Of a stretch of DNA of 9,641 nt, positions 1 to 6,550 are shown one piece after another. The notes beneath the pieces were generated by a model that had not been told where the DNA came from, did no database searches, and saw nothing but the letters and a program-made list of their open reading frames with translations. Numbering within the stretch: the stretch's first letter is position 1; every line of letters begins with the position of its first letter. The position numbers were made by a program, and so were the translations under genes. The stretch lies in assembly GCA_020628975.1 (NCBI GenBank), contig JAHDEF010000035.1, positions 2,681-12,321 on the forward strand. The letters are read 5' to 3'. The stretch is from Aquimarina sp. Its GTDB lineage: Bacteria > Bacteroidota > Bacteroidia > Flavobacteriales > Flavobacteriaceae.

Positions 1-1
1 C

Positions 2-442
2 AATCAAATGAGTTTCGCTCAGCATTTCATACATATAGGTTATATCAACAATTCATTTATAGGAGTGTTAACAGACCCTAAAACGTATCCTGACTTTGAA
101 GCACTGAGAGATGCCAATTTTTTTATCAGTCGCCCAGACCCCGTTCATCTTTTTGAACCTGATAGCTTAAAGAAACGAACGCCTACAACAAACCAAAAAC
201 TAGTGAGGGATTATGTGGTTAAAACCTATGATTTTGTGATTGCTAGCTTAGAGAATTTAAATGACCAAGATTTAATTCTAGGTGAAGAAAAAGAAAAGCC
301 ATGGTATTTAGGAGGTCATACAAATTTGGACTTAATCTTAAGGGGAGAAAGCCACACTTCTCATCATAGAGCTCAAGCTATTCTATATTTGAAAATGAAA
401 GGTATTATTCCTCCTGGATATTCAAAACATAATACGCTTTGA
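2..442 (+). CDS. DinB-family protein, 5'-truncated by window edge
   Basis: This is the 3' part of a DinB/YfiT-like four-helix-bundle protein. The reading frame is open from the left edge, so the true start probably lies outside; the ATG at 8 is internal by family comparison because DinB proteins have another helix before this point. Counting from that ATG, a histidine in the FAQHFIHIGY segment (H9) and an H-x3-H pair near the C-terminus (H116 and H120, in ESHTSHHRAQ) match the usual three-histidine metal site. The ending LKMKGIIPPGY is typical of the family. Members bind a divalent metal; some act as thiol-dependent S-transferases, but most have no known substrate, so no reaction is assigned. 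A small lipoprotein gene follows 21 bases downstream on the same strand and may be co-transcribed. Confidence 0.75.
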   Translation, partial: NQMSFAQHFIHIGYINNSFIGVLTDPKTYPDFEALRDANFFISRPDPVHLFEPDSLKKRTPTTNQKLVRDYVVKTYDFVIASLENLNDQDLILGEEKEKPWYLGGHTNLDLILRGESHTSHHRAQAILYLKMKGIIPPGYSKHNTL

Positions 443-463
443 TGGTTGAAAATTCTTGAACGG

Positions 464-1027
464 ATGACGCTTCTAGATATAAAAAAATATAAACCTGTAG
501 GTTTGGTTTTTTTATTGGTGTTAGGGTGCCAAAAAAACCGTATTCACCATAAAACTTTAGATATTGAAGAAGTTAAAAAAGAAATCAGAGAAAGCATGAC
601 CGATATTGTGTTCCTAGGAGCAAACAGAGAAGTCGTCAATCATAAGAAACTAGATTTTTTTATACCAATATTTCAATCGATAAAGAAGCTTTGTTATGAA
701 ATTGCCCATATAGAATTCACCACTACAACCACTTCTTTCAATATCGATATAACAACTAACGATGGCGTAAAGCGTAAGTATACTAAAAAGTTAGATTCGG
801 AAATGAAGCTAGATGTAGTTTTAGAAAATTTCCAAATAACTCCTAATAAAAAAGTTGATGAAATTGATTGTGATGAATTTGAAAAACTGATTGATTTCAT
901 ACAATGGGATTATGAAAAAAATGGCTTTACATCTCCGTCGCTAGGTATACCCACTTTTATCGAAAATCAAATACATGATTTCAATATCTATAGAAAGAAT
1001 AATAATTTACCTAAAGCATTTTACTAA
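464..1027 (+). CDS. Small predicted lipoprotein, function unknown
   Basis: A 187-aa protein I do not recognise. From the ATG at 464 it begins with a lipoprotein signal: a short basic stretch (KKYK, residues 7-10), a hydrophobic run and the lipobox VLGC with Cys22 as the predicted lipidated residue. A TTG at 446 in the same frame would add six residues, but the ATG places the signal better. After the cysteine comes QKNR, which does not resemble the acidic surface-export signal of Bacteroidota, so a periplasm-facing location is the default guess. The rest is charged and lysine-rich with a threonine run near residues 85-90, and shows no catalytic motif. It starts just after the DinB-like gene and ends 81 bases before fabD, which has its own promoter. 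The gene is probably real, given the clean signal peptide and long frame; function unknown. Confidence 0.7.
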   Translation: MTLLDIKKYKPVGLVFLLVLGCQKNRIHHKTLDIEEVKKEIRESMTDIVFLGANREVVNHKKLDFFIPIFQSIKKLCYEIAHIEFTTTTTSFNIDITTNDGVKRKYTKKLDSEMKLDVVLENFQITPNKKVDEIDCDEFEKLIDFIQWDYEKNGFTSPSLGIPTFIENQIHDFNIYRKNNNLPKAFY

Positions 1028-1057
1028 GCATGCATAATTAAATTAGCCTACTTCGTT

Positions 1058-1088
1058 TTGATGCGCGATAAGCTTTTCTTTACATTTG
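1058..1088 (+). promoter_or_regulatory. fabD promoter (Bacteroidota TTG-N20-TAnnTTTG)
   Basis: TTG at 1058-1060, a 20-base spacer, then TACATTTG at 1081-1088. The second element matches the Bacteroidota -7 consensus TAnnTTTG exactly, and the spacing lies in the usual range to the -33 TTG. Transcription would start near 1092-1096, leaving a leader of about 15 bases before the fabD ATG at 1109. The upstream in-frame TTG (1058) and ATG (1061) fall inside the promoter and so cannot be the translation start of this transcript. Confidence 0.7.
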
Positions 1089-1108
1089 CTTCACAAATTA
1101 GTAATACT

Positions 1109-1993
1109 ATGAAAGCATACGTTTTTCCAGGTCAAGGTGCCCAGTTTGTGGGTATGGGTAAGGACCTTTACGAAACTTCAGAAATAGCAAAAGCATTATT
1201 CGATAAGGCTAATGAAATATTAGGTTTTTCCATAACCGATATAATGTTCGAAGGAACAGCCGATCAGTTAAAAGAGACGAAGGTTACGCAACCAGCTATC
1301 TTTTTGCACTCGGTAATTTTAAGCAAAGTTTTAGGGGATGATTTTAAACCAGAAATGGTAGCAGGACATTCACTAGGTGAATTTTCAGCATTGGTAGCTA
1401 ATGGAGTTTTGTCTTTTGAAGATGGATTAACTTTAGTGTCAAAACGTGCTTTAGCAATGCAAAAAGCCTGCGAACTTTCTAAATCAACCATGGCAGCGAT
1501 TCTAGGTTTAGAGGATGCGGTGGTTGAAGCTATATGTGATGAGGTTGGAGCCGATGTTGTTCCTGCAAATTACAACTGTCCAGGTCAATTAGTAATTTCA
1601 GGTAGTGTAGCAGCTATTGAAAAAGCTTGTGAGGTAGCTAAAGAAAAAGGCGCACGTAGGGCCTTAGTATTGCCCGTAAGTGGAGGTTTTCACTCGCCAT
1701 TTATGGCACCTGCAGGGGAAGAGTTAGCTGCAGCTATTGAAGCTACAAGGTTTAGCGCTCCTACATGTCCAATTTATCAAAATGTGCCAACTACGGCCGT
1801 AACCGATGCTGAAGAGATCAAAAAGAACTTGATTGCACAATTAACAGCACCAGTAAAATGGACGCAAAGTGTACAGCAAATGCTAGCTGATGGTGCTACT
1901 TTATTTACAGAAGTGGGGCCAGGTAAAGTTTTACAAGGTTTAATCAAAAAGATTGATCGTAGTGCTGCAGTTGCGGGAGCTACCATTTCATAA
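1109..1993 (+). CDS. fabD: Malonyl-CoA:ACP S-malonyltransferase
   Basis: A 294-aa FabD, full length for the family. It moves malonyl groups from CoA to acyl carrier protein, supplying the extender unit for type II fatty acid synthesis in the cytoplasm. Visible motifs: the N-terminal FPGQGAQ loop (residues 6-12), the nucleophile elbow GHSLGE with Ser88, the conserved arginine in SKRALAMQ (Arg113) and the GFHSPFM segment with catalytic His195; the C-terminal EVGPGKVLQGL is also typical. The ATG at 1109 is chosen over in-frame starts at 1058 and 1061 because homologues start at MKAYVFPGQG and because a promoter occupies the upstream stretch. There is no Shine-Dalgarno sequence, as is common in this phylum. 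No other fatty acid genes are adjacent, so fabD appears to be transcribed alone. Confidence 0.97.
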   Translation: MKAYVFPGQGAQFVGMGKDLYETSEIAKALFDKANEILGFSITDIMFEGTADQLKETKVTQPAIFLHSVILSKVLGDDFKPEMVAGHSLGEFSALVANGVLSFEDGLTLVSKRALAMQKACELSKSTMAAILGLEDAVVEAICDEVGADVVPANYNCPGQLVISGSVAAIEKACEVAKEKGARRALVLPVSGGFHSPFMAPAGEELAAAIEATRFSAPTCPIYQNVPTTAVTDAEEIKKNLIAQLTAPVKWTQSVQQMLADGATLFTEVGPGKVLQGLIKKIDRSAAVAGATIS

Positions 1994-2005
1994 GTTTATT
2001 ACCAG

Positions 2006-2045
2006 ATATAAATAATAATGGGACGGTATTAGGCGTTATTTATAT
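2006..2045 (+). repeat. AT-rich hairpin after fabD
   Basis: A perfect 10-bp inverted repeat, ATATAAATAA at 2006-2015 and TTATTTATAT at 2036-2045, enclosing a 20-base loop that contains GGGACGG. It begins 12 bases after the fabD stop. It could mark the 3' end of the fabD transcript, but the stem is all A/T and no T-run follows, so it is not a convincing intrinsic terminator. Confidence 0.35.
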
Positions 2046-2124
2046 GAAGACTGAACACAGTTGACATCTATTAATGTTTAATACCTTCTTTTTTACGATA
2101 CCTACAATCTTAATAAACTAAATA

Positions 2125-2715
2125 ATGTTAAAACCAATTGGTTATTTAATTCTTTCCTTCTTTGTTACTTCAGGTACTAAGTATCAAAATCACATAGATA
2201 AATTCCAATCTGACTTAACAACAGAATTTAAAAACAAGGTTGTAAAAATCGATGCTTTTACTACTCAAAAAGACAGTATTAAAAGATATATAGCACAAGA
2301 TTTTACCAATAGACTAAAGACGGGAGAAAAGCTATCTTCACTAGTAAATAATGTTTGGTCTTTTATTTATAACGAGTACGACAGATGTAGCGGGTCAACA
2401 TATGGTAAAGTTTCTAATCAGAGTAATCTTGCTATTGATAATGAATTAGTACTTAAAGTAAAAAATGATAGTAACGATGCTTGGGCTTGCGAAAAAAAAG
2501 CGCCTTACTATTATGAAATGAAATTTGATCTACAAGAGAAACTGAGAAATTGGGATAGATTTGAGCTTCAAAACAATGAATATTCTGATACACCAAAAAA
2601 AGAGCTTAATTCATTTTACATTTTAGGTGCGGGAGAATCTGATTACATAAAAATTACTATTGATTCAAACAATTTAATTTCATCGATTAAATATAGTATT
2701 GAAGATCCGGGGTAA
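2125..2715 (+). CDS. Predicted secreted protein, function unknown
   Basis: A 196-aa protein I do not recognise. The first ~17 residues (one lysine, then a hydrophobic stretch ending in TSG) look like a short Sec signal peptide, so export to the periplasm is likely. Only two cysteines occur (Cys88 and Cys122), the second beside a tryptophan; a disulfide between them is possible in an exported protein. The mature part is rich in Asn, Lys, Ser and Tyr with alternating charged and aromatic residues and no catalytic signature. It has its own 131-base upstream gap containing a weak promoter-like pair (TTG at 2061-2063, 18-base spacer, TACCTTCT at 2082-2089). It is convergent with the 98-aa gene downstream. 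Position between core genes and lack of family resemblance suggest accessory content; the long open frame and signal peptide suggest a real gene. Confidence 0.65.
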   Translation: MLKPIGYLILSFFVTSGTKYQNHIDKFQSDLTTEFKNKVVKIDAFTTQKDSIKRYIAQDFTNRLKTGEKLSSLVNNVWSFIYNEYDRCSGSTYGKVSNQSNLAIDNELVLKVKNDSNDAWACEKKAPYYYEMKFDLQEKLRNWDRFELQNNEYSDTPKKELNSFYILGAGESDYIKITIDSNNLISSIKYSIEDPG

Positions 2716-2731
2716 TTATTTCATTTTTCAG

Positions 2732-2769
2732 CACCATACATTAAATTGCGCAATTGGTGTTTGGCCAAA
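2732..2769. repeat. Palindrome cluster between convergent genes
   Basis: Two perfect palindromes lie close together in the 125-base gap between convergent genes: AATTGCGCAATT at 2744-2755 and TTTGGCCAAA at 2760-2769. The first is flanked by CACC (2732-2735) and GGTG (2756-2759), which can pair around it with a bulge. They could form a weak bidirectional transcript end, but no T-run follows on either strand. Their role is unknown. Confidence 0.35.
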
Positions 2770-2840
2770 AAGCTATATCATAAGCATCGAGGGCTCGTTC
2801 AGAGGTAGTTTCTTACAGTTCTTTAAAGTAGTTGTAAAAC

Positions 2841-3137
2841 TTATAATTCTAAAAATAACTTATCGTACTTATTAGAATAAAAAGCTTTGGTTTCTGTATT
2901 GAGCTTCATAAGAGAACATTTCTTTTCTGTAGTAAAAATAGAATAGGTTTTTCCTTGATAGCTAAGTGTTACTAAACTTTTATCGCCTTTCAAACGTTGT
3001 TCGCAGCGTAGTTTTGTTACGGTAGCCATTACGGGTTTAGCATCTTTTCGAGCGGCAATATCTTTATTGTTTATCTTGAAAAAATAAACAACTCCAATAG
3101 CTAGGGCTAACACAATAATAAAAGTCATAGGTTTCAT
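2841..3137 (-). CDS. Small membrane-anchored protein, function unknown
   Basis: A 98-aa protein with one N-terminal membrane segment (about residues 4-20, FIIVLALAIGVVYFF) followed by a basic linker and a ~60-residue domain that should lie outside the cytoplasm. The domain has a beta-strand-like pattern (ATVTKLRCEQR, LVTLSYQGKTYSIFTT) and two cysteines (Cys45 and Cys74) that could form a disulfide; its layout is reminiscent of small DUF3592-like domains, but this is only an impression. The ATG at 3137 is used; an alternative ATG three codons in (3128) would give nearly the same protein. It begins 41 bases after the pabB stop on the same strand, so it is probably read from the pabB transcript. 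No link to folate synthesis can be seen in its sequence. Confidence 0.65.
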   Translation of the reverse strand: MKPMTFIIVLALAIGVVYFFKINNKDIAARKDAKPVMATVTKLRCEQRLKGDKSLVTLSYQGKTYSIFTTEKKCSLMKLNTETKAFYSNKYDKLFLEL

Positions 3138-3178
3138 AAAATTTAGCTTGTAATTTGATGAGTAGCAAGTTACATATT

Positions 3179-4480
3179 TTAAATATGTTGATTAGTCAGT
3201 ACACTTCGCATAGCTTTTGCTTTCAGTAAGCATTCTTCATATTCTTCTTCAAGGTTTGATTGTGTGGTAATGGCACTTCCTACAGAAAAAGATACAAATG
3301 CTTTCTGAGCATTATATAAAATAGAACGTATAACCACATTAAAATCAAAATCGCCACTAGGTGTAAAATAGCCTATAGCACCACTATAAAGTCCACGTTT
3401 GGAAGTTTCATTTGCTTCAATAATTTTCATGGCACTAATTTTCGGAGCACCAGTCATACTTCCCATAGGAAAAGTGCTTTTTAAAGCATCGACAGCCGAG
3501 TATTCTTCTTTTAGTTCACTTGTAATAGTAGAAATTAATTGGTGTACTTGTTTAAAACTATAAAGTTGATATAGTTCGGTAACCTTCACGCTGCCTTTAG
3601 TGGCTGTTTTCGATAAGTCATTTCTTACCAAATCTACAATCATCACATTTTCGGCGCGTTCTTTTTCACTCAATAACAAATTATTTGCTGCACTAACATC
3701 TTTAGATGTGGCTTGATGTCTTTTGGCTGTTCCTTTTATGGGTTGTGAAATCAAAATAGTGCCTTCTTTTTTCAAGTAGCGTTCAGGCGAAGCACAACAA
3801 GCATAATGAGTGTCTAATTTTAAAAAAGCAGCAAAGGGTGGTTTTGAAATCTGGTTCAACGATTTATAAACATCTAAAGGATTTATGATAGCATTTTCAG
3901 CATAAAATTCTTGACAAAAATTAGCTTCATAAATATCACCGTGGTGAATGTGTTGTAAAAATTGTTCCCCTTTTTCAATATAGGCTTCTTTGGTAAGTCG
4001 ACTTTGAATGTTAAAATTAAAGTTAGAAGTTGGGGTAGAAATTTGTTTAGTATTTAAAATCGCTTCTAAATCATGTTTGATGGTTGCTTCTTCAGCAATT
4101 AAATAATGAAAACTAATTTCTTTCTTACGAAGCGTAATTACTTTTTTTGGTTGGAAGAAGTAAAGGTCAGGAAAAGCTAAATCATCATTGTTTTTTGAAG
4201 TTAAATTTTCGACATCATTTTTTAAGTCATACCCAAGATATCCAAATAACCAATCTTTGTGTTTTTGTTGAAAAGCTTCTAGTTGAGCGAATGCCTCTAA
4301 ATAATTAGTTTGTAAAACTTCTAAGGCGTCAACAGCTAAAATGGCTTCAGCATTCGAATGACGTTGCGGGTATCGGTTGGAGTCTAACCAAGAAATGTGC
4401 TCATATTGCTGAGACCAACTTAATAATTGATCTTTAATTTGTTCTAAGTTGTCAATCGAGAAACTTCTAGTTATTCGCAC
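3179..4480 (-). CDS. pabB: Aminodeoxychorismate synthase component I
   Basis: A 433-aa chorismate-binding enzyme (MST family). Component I of 4-amino-4-deoxychorismate synthase converts chorismate, with ammonia supplied by the PabA glutaminase, on the way to p-aminobenzoate and folate. Motifs in order: GDIYEANFCQEF (about 181-192), SQPIKGTAKR (PIKGT 247-251), AENVMIVDLVRND (about 276-288), MTGAPKISAMKIIE (342-355) and FSVGSAITTQSNLEEEYEE near the C-terminus. The lysine in PIKGT (Lys249) is the residue that marks PabB; anthranilate synthase TrpE has alanine there. The start is a choice between GTG at 4480 (MRITRSF, preferred by family likeness) and TTG at 4486; no ATG fits. No pabA or aminodeoxychorismate lyase gene is present in the window. 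It is divergent from bshC, with a promoter-like pair upstream. Confidence 0.92.
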   Translation of the reverse strand: MRITRSFSIDNLEQIKDQLLSWSQQYEHISWLDSNRYPQRHSNAEAILAVDALEVLQTNYLEAFAQLEAFQQKHKDWLFGYLGYDLKNDVENLTSKNNDDLAFPDLYFFQPKKVITLRKKEISFHYLIAEEATIKHDLEAILNTKQISTPTSNFNFNIQSRLTKEAYIEKGEQFLQHIHHGDIYEANFCQEFYAENAIINPLDVYKSLNQISKPPFAAFLKLDTHYACCASPERYLKKEGTILISQPIKGTAKRHQATSKDVSAANNLLLSEKERAENVMIVDLVRNDLSKTATKGSVKVTELYQLYSFKQVHQLISTITSELKEEYSAVDALKSTFPMGSMTGAPKISAMKIIEANETSKRGLYSGAIGYFTPSGDFDFNVVIRSILYNAQKAFVSFSVGSAITTQSNLEEEYEECLLKAKAMRSVLTNQHI

Positions 4481-4499
4481 ACACAAGTTTTTGGTTTAG

Positions 4500-4531
4500 C
4501 GAAATTACAAAAAGCAAGTATTGGTAAGCAA
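4500..4531 (-). promoter_or_regulatory. Candidate pabB promoter
   Basis: Read on the minus strand: TTG at 4531-4529, a 21-base spacer, then TAATTTCG at 4507-4500, one base off the Bacteroidota -7 consensus TAnnTTTG. Transcription would start around 4493-4496, just upstream of both candidate pabB starts (4486 and 4480), so it does not decide between them. The divergent bshC gene begins at 4617, and its own promoter is not clear: TAATTTTA at 4584-4591 is close to a -7 box but has no TTG at the right distance. Confidence 0.45.
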
Positions 4532-4616
4532 GCATAAAAAAAGCATAAATGGTATTACAGGCAAGCCAAAACAGTTTAATTTGTAATTTTACTTTTTATA
4601 ATCGGACAAAGGGTAC

Positions 4617-6233
4617 ATGACATCACGGGTTGAATTCGAAAAAACAGGTTATTTTTCTTCATTAATAAACGATTACATTGCTGAAAAGGAAAGTTTAAAA
4701 AGCTTTTATGACAAGTTTCCTTCTGTAGAAAATTTAAAACTTCAAGCAGCAGAAAAATCAGCCTCATTTAGCAACGAAAATCGAACGGTACTTGTTGAGG
4801 CTTTACGAAACCAATATACAGCAATAGAAGTTTCTCCAGCGGTTAAAGAACATTTACACCTTTTAGAAAAATCGAATACGGTAACAATTACTACAGGACA
4901 TCAATTGAATTTGTTTTCAGGTCCGTTGTATTTCGTGTATAAAATATTTTCTGTAATCAATCTTTGTGAACGCTTAAATAAAGAAAAATCAGCCTATAAT
5001 TATGTGCCAGTGTATTGGATGGCAACGGAAGATCACGATTTTTTAGAAATTAATTATTTTAATTTTAAAGGGAAGAAAATTCAGTGGAATTACTCCGAAG
5101 GCTTACAAAATGACAATGGTTATGTAGGAGAATATCCTTTAGAAGGCTTACAAGAAATAGCAGATTTATTTGAGCAAGAATTGGGAATTGGCGACAATGC
5201 ACAGTATTTAATAGAGATTTTTCGAAAAGCCTATTTAAATCACCAGACGTTAGCAGCGGCTACAAGATATTTTGTAAATACGTTATTTGAAACGTACGGT
5301 TTACTTATTTTAGATGGAAATGATAAAGCTTTAAAAACGCTATATGTTCCGAATATTTTAAATGAATTGAATAAAAATTTTTCATTTGAAAATGCAAACA
5401 AAACGGTAAATCAATTAGCGGAAAATGGTTATAAAATTCAGGTAAATCCAAGAGAGGTTAATTTGTTTTATGGTATCAAAGGACTTCGAAATCGAATAGA
5501 AAAAGCACCAGACGGAAAATTTATAGTGGTTGATACCGCTATTGAGTGGCAAAACTTTGAGGCGTTAGAAAAGGAAGTGAAATCTCATCCCGAGCGATTT
5601 AGTCCTAACGTGCTTTTGAGACCTTTATATCAAGAAGTTATTCTACCCAACATTGCTTACGTAGGCGGGGGTGGAGAATTGGCATATTGGTTGCAATTAA
5701 AAGAAGTTTTTGAAGCGCACAAAGAACATTTTCCCATATTGATTCTTAGAGATTCGGTACTAATTATTGATGCTAAAACCGAAAAAAAACGTAAAAAATT
5801 AAATATTCCCATTCTTAAATTATTCAAAAAACAAAACGATTTGATCAACTGGCGTATTCGTGAAATTTCTAATATTCCTATTGATTTTTCCGTTCAAAAA
5901 GAAACATTAGAAAAGCAATTTGAAGATTTAAAAGATATTGCTGGTATAACCGATAAAAGTTTTTTAGGAGCTGTAAATGCACAACAAGCAAAACAATTAA
6001 AGGGTTTAGATAAACTAGAAAAACGTTTACTAAAGGCACAGCGTTTAAAACTTAAAGATGAGGTAGAGCGTGTAGTTATGCTTCAAAATCAATTATTCCC
6101 GCAGCAAAGTTTGCAAGAGCGTAAATCTAATTTTTCAGAATTTTATTCAGCTTACGGAGAAGCGTTTTTCGATAAGTTGAAAGATCATTTAGATCCTTTA
6201 GATATGAAATTTAAAATTATCAACTTTGATTGA
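4617..6233 (+). CDS. bshC: Bacillithiol biosynthesis cysteine-adding enzyme BshC
   Basis: A 538-aa BshC, full length for the family. BshC is thought to catalyse the last step of bacillithiol synthesis, adding cysteine to glucosaminyl-malate, in the cytoplasm; the mechanism remains less clear than for BshA and BshB. The N-terminal half has the nucleotidyltransferase-like core with TTGHQLNLFSGPLYF (about 92-106) and YWMATEDHDFLEI (about 133-145), both hallmark blocks. GGGGELAYWLQLKEVF follows near residues 350-365. Residues about 420-495 are heptad-like and charged, fitting the long coiled coil known from the B. subtilis BshC structure. An AAAGGG run lies four bases before the ATG, a possible weak Shine-Dalgarno. 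No bshA or bshB is nearby, which is common in Bacteroidota where the three genes are scattered. Confidence 0.95.
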   Translation: MTSRVEFEKTGYFSSLINDYIAEKESLKSFYDKFPSVENLKLQAAEKSASFSNENRTVLVEALRNQYTAIEVSPAVKEHLHLLEKSNTVTITTGHQLNLFSGPLYFVYKIFSVINLCERLNKEKSAYNYVPVYWMATEDHDFLEINYFNFKGKKIQWNYSEGLQNDNGYVGEYPLEGLQEIADLFEQELGIGDNAQYLIEIFRKAYLNHQTLAAATRYFVNTLFETYGLLILDGNDKALKTLYVPNILNELNKNFSFENANKTVNQLAENGYKIQVNPREVNLFYGIKGLRNRIEKAPDGKFIVVDTAIEWQNFEALEKEVKSHPERFSPNVLLRPLYQEVILPNIAYVGGGGELAYWLQLKEVFEAHKEHFPILILRDSVLIIDAKTEKKRKKLNIPILKLFKKQNDLINWRIREISNIPIDFSVQKETLEKQFEDLKDIAGITDKSFLGAVNAQQAKQLKGLDKLEKRLLKAQRLKLKDEVERVVMLQNQLFPQQSLQERKSNFSEFYSAYGEAFFDKLKDHLDPLDMKFKIINFD

Positions 6234-6356
6234 AAATAAAATATAAATTAAGTATCCTCAATTTCGAATATATAGCGATCATTTCATCACGATCTTATTC
6301 TAGGGTTTTATGAAAAACTAAAGCGTCTGTCTAAAAAGTTAAGAACATTATACTAT

Positions 6357-6376
6357 ACATTAAAAGAATTTAATGT
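6357..6376 (+). repeat. AT-rich hairpin downstream of bshC
   Basis: Perfect 8-bp stem ACATTAAA (6357-6364) and TTTAATGT (6369-6376) around an AGAA loop, extendable with a two-base bulge. It lies about 120 bases after the bshC stop. It could end the bshC transcript, but the stem is weak and no clean T-run follows. Confidence 0.35.
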
Positions 6377-6395
6377 GTATGTTGATTTTCAGTTA

Positions 6396-6432
6396 ATTAA
6401 CAGGCTTCGACTATCGCTCAGCCTTCGTTAAT
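6396..6432. repeat. Repeat-like palindrome with CTTCGACTATCGCTCAG core
   Basis: Outer arms ATTAAC (6396-6401) and GTTAAT (6427-6432) and inner arms AGGCT (6402-6406) and AGCCT (6420-6424) pair to give an 11-bp stem with a two-base bulge (6425-6426) and a 13-base loop. The core CTTCGACTATCGCTCAG is close to the CTTCGACTnCGCTCAG motif that I recall as a dispersed short repeat in many bacterial genomes, including Bacteroidota. It is more G+C-rich than its surroundings. Only one copy is in this window, so its repeat status is inferred. Confidence 0.45.
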
Positions 6433-6519
6433 ATTATTTTTAGGTAAATTTTTTGAATTGAGGAATATTTTGAACTAAATATTATATAGCCTATAGTAAA
6501 TATTTATAGGATCAATTTG

Positions 6520-6527
6520 TAGATTTG
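6520..6527 (+). promoter_or_regulatory. -7 element of the Bax-inhibitor gene promoter
   Basis: TAGATTTG matches the Bacteroidota -7 consensus TAnnTTTG exactly and lies 23 bases before the ATG at 6551, giving a leader of about 18 bases. No TTG is found 17-23 bases upstream. Instead the -33 position is occupied by an imperfect palindrome (CCTATA at 6490-6495, TATAGG at 6505-6510), which could be a regulator site. Confidence 0.6.
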
Positions 6528-6550
6528 AATTACACTAACTAAATTTAATA

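Larger units (their letters stand above)
6234..6550. other. 317-bp intergenic region, bshC to Bax-inhibitor gene
   Basis: No credible gene on either strand. The first ~120 bases hold nothing I can name apart from CTGTCTAAAAAGTTAAG near 6328, which resembles insertion-sequence ends but has no partner or transposase. Then come an AT-rich hairpin (6357-6376), a repeat-like palindrome (6396-6432), a dyad at 6490-6510 and a -7 box at 6520-6527; these are listed separately. Confidence 0.6.

Noticed and set aside
446..463. TTG start at 446 for the small lipoprotein
   Set aside because: It would put six extra residues before the signal peptide; the ATG at 464 gives a normal basic n-region and lipobox spacing.
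1058..1108. Longer fabD start (TTG 1058 or ATG 1061)
   Set aside because: The extra 16-17 residues do not match FabD N-termini and the bases form a complete promoter whose transcript would begin downstream of both codons.
3138..3178. Promoter TTG-N20-TAAATTTT before the 98-aa gene (minus strand)
   Set aside because: The -7-like box lies one base before the ATG, so a transcript from it would begin inside the coding region; read-through from pabB is the simpler explanation.
3179..4480. Assignment of the chorismate enzyme as anthranilate synthase TrpE or isochorismate synthase
   Set aside because: The PIKGT motif with lysine marks aminodeoxychorismate synthase, whereas TrpE has alanine at this position, and no trp genes are adjacent.
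4576..4767. Minus-strand 63-codon frame across the bshC start
   Set aside because: Overlaps the beginning of bshC and the pabB-bshC promoter region; no domain or signal supports it. Similar frames opposite the 464-1027 gene, fabD and bshC (694-900, 1264-1491, 1777-1986, 5657-5848) were rejected for the same reason.
6326..6344. CTGTCTAAAAAGTTAAG as an insertion-sequence end
   Set aside because: It resembles some terminal repeats, but no matching inverted copy, transposase fragment or target duplication was found in the window.
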